A DNA stretch of 32,838 nt from an uncultured Porphyromonadaceae bacterium (GCA_947643665.1 CANRWW010000027.1:1-32838), one strand, 5' to 3'. Numbered from the stretch's first letter, positions 18,243-27,546 are shown. Translations and numbers: made by a program. The notes: generated by a model not told the origin, from the sequence alone.

Positions 18243-21086
18243 TCACCTTATGGCCACTTTGGTTGAGTAGGCATCCGACATTACAATGTAAATGCCGGGG
18301 GAAAGGGTGCGTCTCTCACCGCTGGCACAGGATGTGACAAGAATACCGGAAGGGGTGTAAATGCGGCATGGCACAATGGCGCTTACCAGGTTCCCCGCTA
18401 CTGTTACCAAATCATTGCCGTCGGTAATGACAGCGTTGATATCAGTCTTGTCGCTGCTGAACATGAGACGCATGTCGGGGCGCATATCCTGGGAACTGTA
18501 GCCGAATGGCATATCCGGGTCGAACGCAGGATCTTCATCGTAAGAATGTGAGTCGAAAATTGAGCAATCGTTGTGGCTGTTGTCATATCCATAGTTGCCA
18601 CGGAAAGTGATACCGCTGTTGTTTGTGGTGGATTTCTGCTTGTGGACCATGAGGACAAGATTGCCTCCTGTGTATGTATACGGGGTGGGGAATGTGAAAT
18701 CAAGGTTCCGGCTGCCGGAGATTATGTTGCAGGATCCGTTGAAGGCTTCTGTGAGTTGTGATGCAGGGATTGTACCGGAGGTCATGTCGTTTTGGTCGGT
18801 CTCGCCGACCCATACCCTGAACGGGACTTGCATATAACTGTTGGTACATTGGTTCAGCGGGAAGGAAATCGCAGAAAGGTGCATGCCATTGACGGATTCT
18901 ATCTCGCTTGACGGAATGATAATTTGTGAAATGGATTCAAACCCAAAGAAAGATGCAGGTAACACATATAGGTCGGTAGCTTGCTCTTCCGGGGCAAAGA
19001 GGTCTATGAATTTTGACCCGTGGGGCAGGACTTTTTGTATCAGGACTTGCGAGGTGTTGTTTGCCTGGTCGTTATCGGCAGCGTATTCTATTTTGGCTGA
19101 CAGTTCAAGGTTTCCGTTGGCCGACGGAGTATAATTGATAATATGGCTTGCTGAGGCCGACGGTGATATTTCCGTGCCTTCAATGGATGCAAGTTTATTG
19201 CCTTTGTCAAGGAGCGAAATTGAATAGCCGGCAGCAGCACGCGTCCCTTTGTTCATTACAGAAATTTCATAATGGCACGGCGTGCCCGCTACGACCACGG
19301 CAGGTGCATCGAACGATGTCACTTCAAGGTCGTTTTCAAGCCGTTTTATTGCTTTTATATCGGCTTCCCAGCCGGGTGCGCTCTCAATGAGATCTGAGTA
19401 GAACATGAAGGTGAGGCATCCGTCGCCGGCAGAGGATTCAATGTGTGAAAGACCGGCGGGAAGGGAAGTCGCCGCGAATTTGCCTATCAGTCGCCCCTCG
19501 GTGCCACGTCCGTCGTAAATGCTCAGATAGTCCCCGTATGTCTCTACATTGAATTTTGTGAAGTTTACGGTGACAAACGCATTTTCAACCGACGGTGCGA
19601 CAACGAGTGTGTATTTGTGTGAGTTGTAATAATTTGCGTCGGGGCCTCCTTCGTCATAGAATTTGTATTCCATTCCCGGTTCAAGTATGGCTTCCCCGTC
19701 GTTCATTATCACCCATGAAGCGGGTTTTACAAGTATGTCGTTTCGTGTAGCCGGAGTGCCTGTGCCTGCGTTGGATTCAGCTGTGACGGTGTAGGAGTAT
19801 CGCCCGAATGGAACTGCGTCCTCATATGATATCTGTGTGGCGTCCACGCTGGCTATTACCTGGTCATTGCGTTTTATTTCGTATTCGGTAATACCCGACG
19901 GGTCAAATATACCCCCTGTAGCCCCGGTTGTCGGTGCGTGCCATGACAGGAGCGCCTTCCCGTCACCCTGATTCACCTGGAAATTTTCTACAACTCCGGG
20001 CAGGTCGTGGCCGACACGTAAGGTAAGTCTGTGTGAATCGCATCCGCCAAGGCCTGCATTGTTGTATGGTATGATCTCATAGCTGTATTCTTTGTCGGGA
20101 GCAAGGTTTTCGTCAACATATGCGGCTTCTTTGCCGATAAGTTCTGTTGAGGCTTTTATATCGGCTATTTGCTCTCCGTCACGCCGGATAATCACACCGT
20201 CAAGGTCTTTCAATTGTTCCCTTTGGGCGGTTATTGCAGGATATACCCATGAAATTAAGGCTGACGTAAAGCCGGCAGACCCTTTTACTCCGGTCACACG
20301 GTCTGGAGCTCCGGCAGGAACATTGATATACGGGATGAAAAGAGATCCCATACTTGAAAGTTTGTTTTTGCCAATGGGCGCTATGGCAGTGGCTTGGCCT
20401 GTATTGGTATTGATGGTATATAGTATGTAGTCGCCGTTGTTTGCCCAGTAGAGGGTGCCGTCGGAATAGTCGAAAGCCATTGTCTGGTCGAATGCGGCAT
20501 CTGCACCCAACGGACCTACAAGTGTGAGGGCTGCGCTTTCCGGATTGATTTTATATAAATTGTCAGAAGAAGAAACGCCATAAAGCGTACCGTCAAGTGA
20601 TGCCGCGATCGCAAGCATATATATGTCTGTGCCTGAGTCGGTAAATCTGCCTATAAGCTCGCTGGTTCCCGTTGCCGGATTGAATTCCGCCAGCCATGAA
20701 TTACCGGACCGTATGCCGAAAACCTTACCTGAGGAATAATCGTATGTAAGGTCAATCATTTTCGCTCCTCCCTTTGCAATGAGTGTGCGTCCGCCTGTGT
20801 CCATGTCTATTTCATACAGGCCGTCCACAGAGGAGGATGTGCCCTTTACGATGGCTTGTCCGTACCAATGGTAGTTATGGTAAAATCCACCGTAGACAAC
20901 ACCCATGTCTGAACAATCTGCGATGTGTACGGCGTCTGACGGTGTGGCTGAATCAAAGTGTATCGGGCCGCGGAATGGTGTCTCGGTCATTGGTTCCCAT
21001 GTTTGGTAACCGTATATTTCAACAGCTGAAGATTGGGCTATGGCAAATGATGCCGCCAGTCCTAAAGTGAGTAATTGATGTTTCAT
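18243..21086 (-). CDS. Secreted beta-propeller / fibronectin-III / CUB-like surface protein (T9SS cargo)
   Basis: A 947-residue exported protein. Signal peptide MKHQLLTLGLAASFAIAQSS; then a propeller-like region (about 35-250) with repeated phrases such as LYEIDMDTG, AEFNPATG, LYKINPES and YTINTNTG; two FN3 domains (about 255-360 and 365-455); a CUB-like domain (about 465-582; VNFTKFNVETYGDYLSIYDG); a CARDB-like domain (about 585-682); an unassigned beta domain (690-880); and a C-terminal type A sorting domain with IYTPSGILVTS and GIYIVMSDAYSTKVAIR. The reading frame runs 59 residues further upstream, but that stretch is not protein-like and the promoter at 21178-21208 would leave it untranslated, so the ATG at 21086 is chosen. 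Monocistronic. Probably adhesive or glycan-binding; no catalytic motif was found. Confidence 0.75.
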   Translation of the reverse strand: MKHQLLTLGLAASFAIAQSSAVEIYGYQTWEPMTETPFRGPIHFDSATPSDAVHIADCSDMGVVYGGFYHNYHWYGQAIVKGTSSSVDGLYEIDMDTGGRTLIAKGGAKMIDLTYDYSSGKVFGIRSGNSWLAEFNPATGTSELIGRFTDSGTDIYMLAIAASLDGTLYGVSSSDNLYKINPESAALTLVGPLGADAAFDQTMAFDYSDGTLYWANNGDYILYTINTNTGQATAIAPIGKNKLSSMGSLFIPYINVPAGAPDRVTGVKGSAGFTSALISWVYPAITAQREQLKDLDGVIIRRDGEQIADIKASTELIGKEAAYVDENLAPDKEYSYEIIPYNNAGLGGCDSHRLTLRVGHDLPGVVENFQVNQGDGKALLSWHAPTTGATGGIFDPSGITEYEIKRNDQVIASVDATQISYEDAVPFGRYSYTVTAESNAGTGTPATRNDILVKPASWVIMNDGEAILEPGMEYKFYDEGGPDANYYNSHKYTLVVAPSVENAFVTVNFTKFNVETYGDYLSIYDGRGTEGRLIGKFAATSLPAGLSHIESSAGDGCLTFMFYSDLIESAPGWEADIKAIKRLENDLEVTSFDAPAVVVAGTPCHYEISVMNKGTRAAAGYSISLLDKGNKLASIEGTEISPSASASHIINYTPSANGNLELSAKIEYAADNDQANNTSQVLIQKVLPHGSKFIDLFAPEEQATDLYVLPASFFGFESISQIIIPSSEIESVNGMHLSAISFPLNQCTNSYMQVPFRVWVGETDQNDMTSGTIPASQLTEAFNGSCNIISGSRNLDFTFPTPYTYTGGNLVLMVHKQKSTTNNSGITFRGNYGYDNSHNDCSIFDSHSYDEDPAFDPDMPFGYSSQDMRPDMRLMFSSDKTDINAVITDGNDLVTVAGNLVSAIVPCRIYTPSGILVTSCASGERRTLSPGIYIVMSDAYSTKVAIR

Positions 21087-21177
21087 GAAATAACAATATT
21101 GATGGATAAATAAGTATTTGTATGCGACGATGTAAAGTTGAAGGCTCTTTTGAATGATTGATGAATTCCTTTGGCAG

Positions 21178-21208
21178 CAAAGATATGCATAATGGTTGGC
21201 AAATGCAA
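21178..21208 (-). promoter_or_regulatory. Promoter of the propeller/FN3/CUB protein gene
   Basis: On the minus strand TTG (21206-21208), 20 bases, then TATCTTTG (21178-21185). The start of transcription near 21172 gives a leader of about 86 bases to the ATG at 21086. Confidence 0.75.
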
Positions 21209-21343
21209 GTGTATTGGCTGGTTTTCGGGCAATATGGTTTAAGGTGTGTGGGTTTTGTGGCATTTTGTTTGTGGTATAAGGCTTGTCGTGATTATTTTGC
21301 CATCGGCTCTTCTTGCGTTTGCATTGGCTTTAGGATGTAAAAA

Positions 21344-21379
21344 GCGGTGTGTCAAGATCCATGGATCTTGACACACCGC
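21344..21379 (-). terminator. Loop-free 36-base palindrome, terminator of the surface-protein operon
   Basis: GCGGTGTGTCAAGATCCA (21344-21361) is followed immediately by its exact reverse complement (21362-21379). On the minus strand the stem is followed by TTTTT, fitting termination of the 25345-21448 operon, whose last stop is about 70 bases upstream. Confidence 0.85.
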
Positions 21380-21447
21380 CCCAAATATTGATTATATTAT
21401 GTGTTTTCCGCTCAAGAGAACGGATAATTGCCATATTGCTTTTCCAG

Positions 21448-23724
21448 TTATTTTATCCGTAACTTATCGGTTTTCTCTCCATGACGGCGTATATATATGC
21501 CATCTGACGGATTTTCTACTTTCATGCCCTGAAGATTGAAATATTCCACAGGTTTGTCTTCACTTGAAACCTTGACGTCGTTCAGGCGTGAATGCGCATC
21601 GTAGATGCTGATGTTGTCAAGGAAGATGTATCGCATAGTGTCGTGGGTCGCGGTAAATTCCAGGCGTATTGTCTTGTCCTTGAATTCCGTAATAAGGCAT
21701 ACGATCTCTTGCCAGCAGTCTTCGTCGGCCATTTTGCTGATGACAATGTTCTTGAGCGTTTTCTTTTTTCCGTCACAAAGTATTGAAACTTTTAAGCAGC
21801 TTGTATCACCCTTAAAACCGTCAACCAGTGCATATACATGCAGTGACAGTTCCGGTTCTACTATCCCGTTTAGGGATATTTTTCCGGTATGCCATGTAGC
21901 AGTATCCTCGAAATAGGAAGCCTTGCTGCCGGCGAACCCGTTGTCGCCGTCCTGCGCGGTGATTTCCGGATCATCAGTATATGTTTCCCAGTTGGATGTG
22001 TTGGATGTGCTGTTGGCCATGATGTAGGCCGATGTGCCGCCTGCGAACGATTCTTCATATGGCAAAACATATGCGTCGCCCAGGGGATGGTGTGCGGATG
22101 ATGCAAAGCCTGATATTCCGCCGAGTGTTTCGGCCACCACCTCATAGCGCACGAACTGTTGTGTGCCGGTATTGTCCACAGCCTTGAAGGTGTGTGTGGT
22201 GCCGGTTATGTCGGAGATGAGTGGTGTGGCGCCGCCACCTTCATATATGCGGTATGTCACATATTGCGGATTGAGCTCATTACCTCTTATATCGGTTGCC
22301 GAAGGTTGCCAGGTAAGTGTCACTGTGCCGGCTTCATCGCCGTCGGATATTTCCACTCCGTCTGGTGTGGCAGGCTCAAGTACCCCTACAAACGCGCGTG
22401 TTTCGGTTGCCGGGCCCTCTGTTCCTCCGGCTGTTGCCGTGGCGGAGTATGCGAAACGGGAGCAAGTGTTTACTTCGTCTGTCCATTCCAGTTGGCTTCC
22501 CGGTTCAGGAGATTCGAAGGTGTGTATGATTTCACCTTCGCGCATGAGTGTGACCAAGTCAATGCCCTCAAGTGGTTTGCCGTCAAGATCGGTTTCCGGT
22601 GCCTTGAGTGTGATGTCGGCCTTTAGCTCGCCATTGGTGCGTGTGGTTACTGTCAGCTCCGTGGGTGCGGAAGGTGTCACAGGAGAAGCCCCCTCGGCTA
22701 TGGAAAGATTCTTAAGCGAGATCGAATATTTGTCGGCGGCGCTGCATCCGTGCACTCCGATATAATATGTGCCGTCGGTATCGGGAGCGAGCACTCCGGT
22801 ATATGTCACATAGCTTGTGTGGGCAATGTCGGTGCTCTCTATAATTGTGCCGATCATGGCATCGGGATTTGGATGTGTGCCGAACATTATCCCGAAAGTC
22901 TCCTTGTCGGTGCCGCTACCTGTGAGCACATCTACAGACACCACATATTTTTTGCCCTCCTCAAGAGCGAGAGGCGGTGTGATGAGCCAGTCGTTCATGG
23001 CGAGGGCGGAGTTGTATGATACTTGTACCGATCCAAGATAAGGCTGCCATGTAATACCGTCGCCATTGGCATCAATTATGGTGAAGGAGTCTGTGAAATT
23101 GCTGTCAGAGAATGTTTCGCTGAACGGGGGAACGACCGGATCTGGGCCGGTGCCAGGATCAGGTGTACCACCTCCGGAGGGCAGTTCCACCCGGAAGGCT
23201 CCGCTGATATTGGTGCATTCCGCTCCGAATTCCGAAACTAGCACAAGCGCTTCTTCGCATTCGAATGTGATTACGTTTCCTTTCAGCTTGCCTGACATGG
23301 CGGCGGCTTCCTCCTGGTCGTAGTATAGGTCATCGGGATCGGGATACAGCGATATGGATACAAGCGACAACTGGTCGCCGTATGCCTCTACTCCGAGTTC
23401 GCACATCGGTATGTGCACATTGTCAGGGTCTGTGGCATTGATAATGATGCTGCAATCACTGTCGGTGAGTTCACAGCCCGACCATTCGTCGCGTTCCGGA
23501 TTGTTGCCGAACGGATTCACTATGCGGTAGTATCCTTTGCCTTCGGCATCTTTCTGTATCATGACCGTGTATGTGGGAGCGTCGTAGTTCTCATATAGGG
23601 TGGTTATGTCGTCGGTCATTTTCCCTTCACCGAGGTCTACCCATTCGGTGGGTGTGCCGGCAGTGGCAGTGAGCGTCCCGCACAGGAGCGCAAATGCATA
23701 TATGTAGCTTTTGAGTGTATTCAT
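21448..23724 (-). CDS. Secreted surface protein with shared N-terminal domain, jelly rolls, FN3 and tail
   Basis: A 758-residue exported protein starting with a signal peptide (MNTLKSYIYAFALLCGTLTATAG). Residues of about 24-180 form the same unnamed domain found twice in the upstream gene's product: WVDLGEGKMTDD, GYYRIVNPFG, IIINATDPDNV, then a GKLKGNVITF segment. After a GTPDPGTGPDP linker come a choice-of-anchor-J-like domain (about 195-350), one or two FN3 domains (about 355-545) and a second jelly roll (about 555-715; IFLDNISIYD). The last 35 residues (VEYFNLQGMKVENP...GIYIRRHG) form a tail shared with the upstream protein. It lies 13 bases after the upstream stop, so both are one operon. 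No enzymatic motif was found. Confidence 0.75.
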   Translation of the reverse strand: MNTLKSYIYAFALLCGTLTATAGTPTEWVDLGEGKMTDDITTLYENYDAPTYTVMIQKDAEGKGYYRIVNPFGNNPERDEWSGCELTDSDCSIIINATDPDNVHIPMCELGVEAYGDQLSLVSISLYPDPDDLYYDQEEAAAMSGKLKGNVITFECEEALVLVSEFGAECTNISGAFRVELPSGGGTPDPGTGPDPVVPPFSETFSDSNFTDSFTIIDANGDGITWQPYLGSVQVSYNSALAMNDWLITPPLALEEGKKYVVSVDVLTGSGTDKETFGIMFGTHPNPDAMIGTIIESTDIAHTSYVTYTGVLAPDTDGTYYIGVHGCSAADKYSISLKNLSIAEGASPVTPSAPTELTVTTRTNGELKADITLKAPETDLDGKPLEGIDLVTLMREGEIIHTFESPEPGSQLEWTDEVNTCSRFAYSATATAGGTEGPATETRAFVGVLEPATPDGVEISDGDEAGTVTLTWQPSATDIRGNELNPQYVTYRIYEGGGATPLISDITGTTHTFKAVDNTGTQQFVRYEVVAETLGGISGFASSAHHPLGDAYVLPYEESFAGGTSAYIMANSTSNTSNWETYTDDPEITAQDGDNGFAGSKASYFEDTATWHTGKISLNGIVEPELSLHVYALVDGFKGDTSCLKVSILCDGKKKTLKNIVISKMADEDCWQEIVCLITEFKDKTIRLEFTATHDTMRYIFLDNISIYDAHSRLNDVKVSSEDKPVEYFNLQGMKVENPSDGIYIRRHGEKTDKLRIK

Positions 23725-23737
23725 CGGTGTGGCTGTT

Positions 23738-25345
23738 TTATCTTATTACCTCTTTGGTGACTTTGTCGCCTTGACGACGCAGGAATATGCCTTGCGACGG
23801 CCTGTCTACGTGCATTCCCTGGAGGTTGAAGTATTCTACCGGAGTGTCGGTGGCGTCGGTATCGGTTTCAATAGCCGATGCGACAGTGTGGTAGAGGTCC
23901 ACTTTAAAGCGGTCGCCGGAGGAAACGAAATTACCCTCGAAGTAGCCTGTCTCGGCATACATCAGTGTGTTGTCGGGGAAGGTGATCACGCCGTCGGCTA
24001 GTTTTCCGCAGTATCCGTATGACTTGAGTACTTCTAGATCGAATCCCTGGTCAATCCTCATGCCGGCATAGCTCCATACGGCACTCTGGCCGTTGGGAGT
24101 ATGCAGTCCTATCTCGCTCGGTTCGAGGTACACACCGTCGTTGTCTGTGGCATTTATGTAGATGTAATGGTTGTGGTTGGTTGTCTCTACCAGATAGGGG
24201 CTAAGGAACTCATGTTCCGTAAGCGGATTCACCAGTCGGTAGTAGTCCTTGATTGTTTTGTGTTTCTCTATGTCCACGTTGAGCTGGATCAGTGTGGCTC
24301 CTTGCAGGTGTGGCGATATTAGACCCTCCTGCCAGTATCCGCGGCCGAGGTATTCCCATTCGTCTTCATTGTCAAGCTCCACGAATACCATTGTGGTGGC
24401 ACTGCCGACAATCTCCTTGCTTTCGTTCATCCCGACAAGGCATACGGTATAGAGGCCGCGTCCGTTTTTGGCAATATCTGTCACCGCTATGTAGTTTACG
24501 CCTGCAGGAACGAGGTCTCCCTCCTGTACGATGAATTCGGCTGTCTCCCGGTCTATTTCCATAAGGCCGCGCGATGTGGCCACATATACATCTGTCACAT
24601 CCTCCCCTTTTTCGAAGATCACTGTGTGAAGGTTGTCGCTGTCATGGAACTCGGAGGCTGCTTTGAGATTGTAGTTGGGAATCTTCACTCCGGGAAGGCC
24701 GATGCGGAAGAAGCCGTCCTCGCAGTGTTCCCATCGTTCCATTATATAATTATAGGCGCAGAACCAGGCATCTTCCATATTGATCACTCCATCTTCAAAC
24801 TGGCCATATTCCATGTAGCCGATCCATTCGTTTTCGGGGATGAGCTGTGAGAAAAGATATTGGCCGTCGTACAGGATCATATCCTCGCACCACACGAAGT
24901 CGGGGTCGGTGGCGTTTACATATATGTAAGTGTCGTCGCACTTTCCGATGAGGTCGGTTATAGGGTTGCTGTCTTTATACGGCTGCAATCGGTACCATCC
25001 CGGTACCTCCACGCTTTCTTCAATCTCCACATTCCATCTCAACTGCTCCGGCGCGCCATAGAACGAGAATAATCCCTCGCAATATGTGCCTGTGCCGAGC
25101 GACTTATATTCGCCTTTAGGGTGGAATGTCACAATTTCGAAGTCATCGTCGTTGTCGGCTGTTCCTTTCGGCGATTTCTTCAGGCTGTTGTCTATCACGT
25201 TTTTTCCGCCAGTGGTATGTCGGGCGTTTACTTTCAGGGGGGTATTGCCGCTTTTGCTCTCAAGAAGGTTCAATGCAGCCGATGAGTATGACGGCAATGT
25301 TAGTAAAAGTGCTGTTGCAAATGTGCAAAGATTGGATTTTTTCAT
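23738..25345 (-). CDS. Secreted surface protein with two copies of an unnamed Bacteroidales domain
   Basis: A 535-residue exported protein, first gene of a two-gene operon. The ATG at 25345 starts a signal peptide (MKKSNLCTFATALLLTLPSY); the frame runs on 25 residues upstream, but that part overlaps the promoter at 25387-25417. Two copies of a ~140-160 residue domain are seen (about 78-218 and 328-490). Shared landmarks are a YxSLGxGTY or WEYLGRGYW opening, GWYRLQPY or DYYRLVNPL, then IYVNATDPDFV or IYINATDNDGV. A linker of about 100 residues between them has VIFEKGEDVTDV. The C-terminus (VEYFNLQGMHVDRPSQGIFL) is the same sorting-like tail as in the downstream gene. I cannot name the domain; function unknown, cell-surface location inferred. 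Confidence 0.72.
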   Translation of the reverse strand: MKKSNLCTFATALLLTLPSYSSAALNLLESKSGNTPLKVNARHTTGGKNVIDNSLKKSPKGTADNDDDFEIVTFHPKGEYKSLGTGTYCEGLFSFYGAPEQLRWNVEIEESVEVPGWYRLQPYKDSNPITDLIGKCDDTYIYVNATDPDFVWCEDMILYDGQYLFSQLIPENEWIGYMEYGQFEDGVINMEDAWFCAYNYIMERWEHCEDGFFRIGLPGVKIPNYNLKAASEFHDSDNLHTVIFEKGEDVTDVYVATSRGLMEIDRETAEFIVQEGDLVPAGVNYIAVTDIAKNGRGLYTVCLVGMNESKEIVGSATTMVFVELDNEDEWEYLGRGYWQEGLISPHLQGATLIQLNVDIEKHKTIKDYYRLVNPLTEHEFLSPYLVETTNHNHYIYINATDNDGVYLEPSEIGLHTPNGQSAVWSYAGMRIDQGFDLEVLKSYGYCGKLADGVITFPDNTLMYAETGYFEGNFVSSGDRFKVDLYHTVASAIETDTDATDTPVEYFNLQGMHVDRPSQGIFLRRQGDKVTKEVIR

Positions 25346-25386
25346 GCTTAAATGAATAAAATTGGAGTGAAACATGTGTCTGAAGT

Positions 25387-25417
25387 CAAAAGTATGTAAT
25401 TTTTGTGGTATGCGCAA
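25387..25417 (-). promoter_or_regulatory. Promoter of the two-gene surface-protein operon
   Basis: On the minus strand TTG (25415-25417), 20 bases, then TACTTTTG (25387-25394). Transcription would start near 25381, with a leader of about 36 bases to the ATG at 25345. Confidence 0.75.
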
Positions 25418-25552
25418 CATTTTGCTTGGTTTTGTGTGAAATTTTGTACATTTTGCTGTGAATGCAGGCGTTTGGATGTTGCCTGTGCATGTATGTGGCC
25501 AATATGGGAAGCCGGCTTTTTATATTTTACCGGTACCTGCTAGCGGTATGGT

Positions 25553-25601
25553 AAACAATAAAACGCTGTATGGCATTATGCCATACAGCGTTTTATTGTT
25601 T
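25553..25601 (-). terminator. Terminator downstream of the GH2 gene, 49-base palindrome
   Basis: Perfect 24-bp arms (25553-25576 and 25578-25601) around one base. The core GCTGTATGGCAT/ATGCCATACAGC is flanked by AAAA and TTTT and then by further pairing (AAACAAT/ATTGTTT). It lies about 45 bases after the GH2 stop on the minus strand; the symmetry would let it work in both directions. Confidence 0.88.
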
Positions 25602-25644
25602 AGGCTATATATTTCCGGACTGTATAGCCGGGAGATAATATTGA

Positions 25645-27465
25645 TCAGTCTTTTTTGGAAAGTGAAGTTGTGAGAGCGCGGTTGGCTTCACGAACGCGGG
25701 GTTCCTCTATTTTGATGACTTTGCGGTCATAAGTCATAAGGCCGTTTACCTCACCTTCCACGTCGGTGGTCTGGGTGTACACTGCAGCGGAGAAGCCTTT
25801 GTCTGCGAATTTGCGGAGTTCCTTTGCATACTTCACATATTCGTCTGTGACGGCTTTGGGGCTGTTGAACTGTATATAGCCCCAGTTGCGGTCGGGCTGC
25901 CAGAGGTGTCCTTCCACGGGATAGCCTATGCCGCCGAATTCGCCGAGTGCGTTCACGCGCTGTGCGTCATAGAGATACATGTCGGGACCGGGATAGTTGT
26001 GGAGGTCAAGGATGTCGCCGCAGGCATAGAAGTTGCCGCCGGATGCCGGGTTCACGAGGCGTGAAGGATCATAATCCTTTGTCCATGCCACGATTTCGGG
26101 GGTCTTGAACTGGCCCCAGGATTCGTTGAACGGCACCCACACTGCGATTGAGGGATAGTTATAGAGGGCGTCAATTATTTCTTTCCATTCACGGCGGTAG
26201 TTGGCCTCGCTTTCGGCAGAACGACGTGCCTCGGGACCGTCATAGTAAGTGCGGTTATTCCAACCGGGACCATTGTCGCCGTTAGGCATGTCCTGCCATA
26301 CGATGATTCCGTTGCGGTCGCAATATGTGTACCATGTAGCCGGCTCTACTTTCACATGTTTGCGGATCATGTTGAAGCCCCAGTCTTTTGTCTTCTCTAC
26401 GTCGTATACCATGGCTTCGGGGGTAGGAGCGGTGTAAAGGCCGTCGGGCCACCATCCCTGGTCAAGGGGACCATACTGGAAGAGATCCTCGTTGTTGAGC
26501 TGGATGCGGTTGATACCGTTTTTGTCGCGACGGAATGAGAATTTACGCATGGCGGTGTAGCTGTTTACTTTGTCTGCCACTTTGCCGTCGGGGGTATAGA
26601 GTGTGACCTCCATATCGTAGATATTGGGTGCATCCGGGCTCCAGAGCTTGAATCCTTCAGGCATTACGATCTGGACAGGTTCGCCTGCCACGCTCTTGCC
26701 TGTAGCCACGACTTTGCCGCCGTCAAGCACTTTTACTTCATTTACGGTGCCTTCGGGTGATGTGGCCTCCACGTTTACGGTCACTGTGCCGCGGTCAATA
26801 TCGGGGAGGGTGCGGAGGTTCGCGATATGGCGTTTTGCTACAGGTTCGAGCCATACGGTCTGCCATATTCCGGTCACGGGAGTGTACCATATTCCGTCTG
26901 GACGTTCCACCTGTTTGCCTCTGGGCTGGTAGCCACGGTCAGAGGGGTCAAATACACGTACTGTCACAGTGTTCTCTCCTTTTGTTTTGAGAGCTGATGT
27001 GATGTTTAGGCTAAAAGGTGTGAAACCTCCGATATGGCCGCCGACTTTGATGTCGTTTACCCAAACGTCGCACTTCCAGTCAACTGCTCCGAAGTTGAGC
27101 ATTATGTCTTGTCCTTTCCAGTCTGACGGTACTGTGAAAGTGCGGTTGTACCATAGGGCTTGGTCGCGGCCTACAGTTTTGCCTACTCCGGAGAGGGAAG
27201 ATTCCACTGCGAAAGGCACGAGTATGTCTCCCTGCCATTCTCCGGGCGTGAGTGATTTTTCAGGTACGATGGCATACTGCCAGAGGCCATTGAGGTTTTT
27301 CCATTGTTGGCGCTCCATTATGGGACGGGGATATTCCTGCCACACGTTTTCTGGAGTTACACTTTCCGCCCATGTCGTGCGGATACGGTCGCCTGCAGGG
27401 GTCCAGGCCGAAGCCACTGCTGTAGCTGCAAGGAAAAGGGCTGCCGGTATGAGCCTTAATTTCAT
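25645..27465 (-). CDS. Secreted glycoside hydrolase family 2 enzyme
   Basis: A 606-residue exported retaining glycosidase of the beta-galactosidase/beta-glucuronidase superfamily. Signal peptide MKLRLIPAALFLAATAVASA; N-terminal sugar-binding jelly roll (about 50-190; LNGLWQYAI, WYNRTFTVP, DVWVNDIKVGGHIGGFTPF); an Ig-like domain (about 195-300); then a TIM barrel with the acid/base in VPFNESWGQF (E448) and the nucleophile in ALGEFGG (E509). Both catalytic glutamates are present, so it should be active. The substrate cannot be fixed from sequence; galactosides, glucuronides, mannosides or arabinosides are all used by this family. It has its own promoter (27547-27576) and terminator but sits right behind the hydrolase cluster, in the same orientation, so a shared glycan target is plausible. 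Confidence 0.88.
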   Translation of the reverse strand: MKLRLIPAALFLAATAVASAWTPAGDRIRTTWAESVTPENVWQEYPRPIMERQQWKNLNGLWQYAIVPEKSLTPGEWQGDILVPFAVESSLSGVGKTVGRDQALWYNRTFTVPSDWKGQDIMLNFGAVDWKCDVWVNDIKVGGHIGGFTPFSLNITSALKTKGENTVTVRVFDPSDRGYQPRGKQVERPDGIWYTPVTGIWQTVWLEPVAKRHIANLRTLPDIDRGTVTVNVEATSPEGTVNEVKVLDGGKVVATGKSVAGEPVQIVMPEGFKLWSPDAPNIYDMEVTLYTPDGKVADKVNSYTAMRKFSFRRDKNGINRIQLNNEDLFQYGPLDQGWWPDGLYTAPTPEAMVYDVEKTKDWGFNMIRKHVKVEPATWYTYCDRNGIIVWQDMPNGDNGPGWNNRTYYDGPEARRSAESEANYRREWKEIIDALYNYPSIAVWVPFNESWGQFKTPEIVAWTKDYDPSRLVNPASGGNFYACGDILDLHNYPGPDMYLYDAQRVNALGEFGGIGYPVEGHLWQPDRNWGYIQFNSPKAVTDEYVKYAKELRKFADKGFSAAVYTQTTDVEGEVNGLMTYDRKVIKIEEPRVREANRALTTSLSKKD

Positions 27466-27546
27466 AGTGATAATGAAGTTATGTAGTTTATAAGTATGCC
27501 GTAAGGTGTTTTGTGCCTTACATGCTTGAATTTCCGGTATTCTCTA

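Larger units (their letters stand above)
21087..21447. other. Intergenic region
   Basis: About 360 bases. It holds the promoter at 21178-21208 for the gene to the left and the 36-base palindromic terminator at 21344-21379 for the gene to the right. No gene was seen. Confidence 0.6.
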
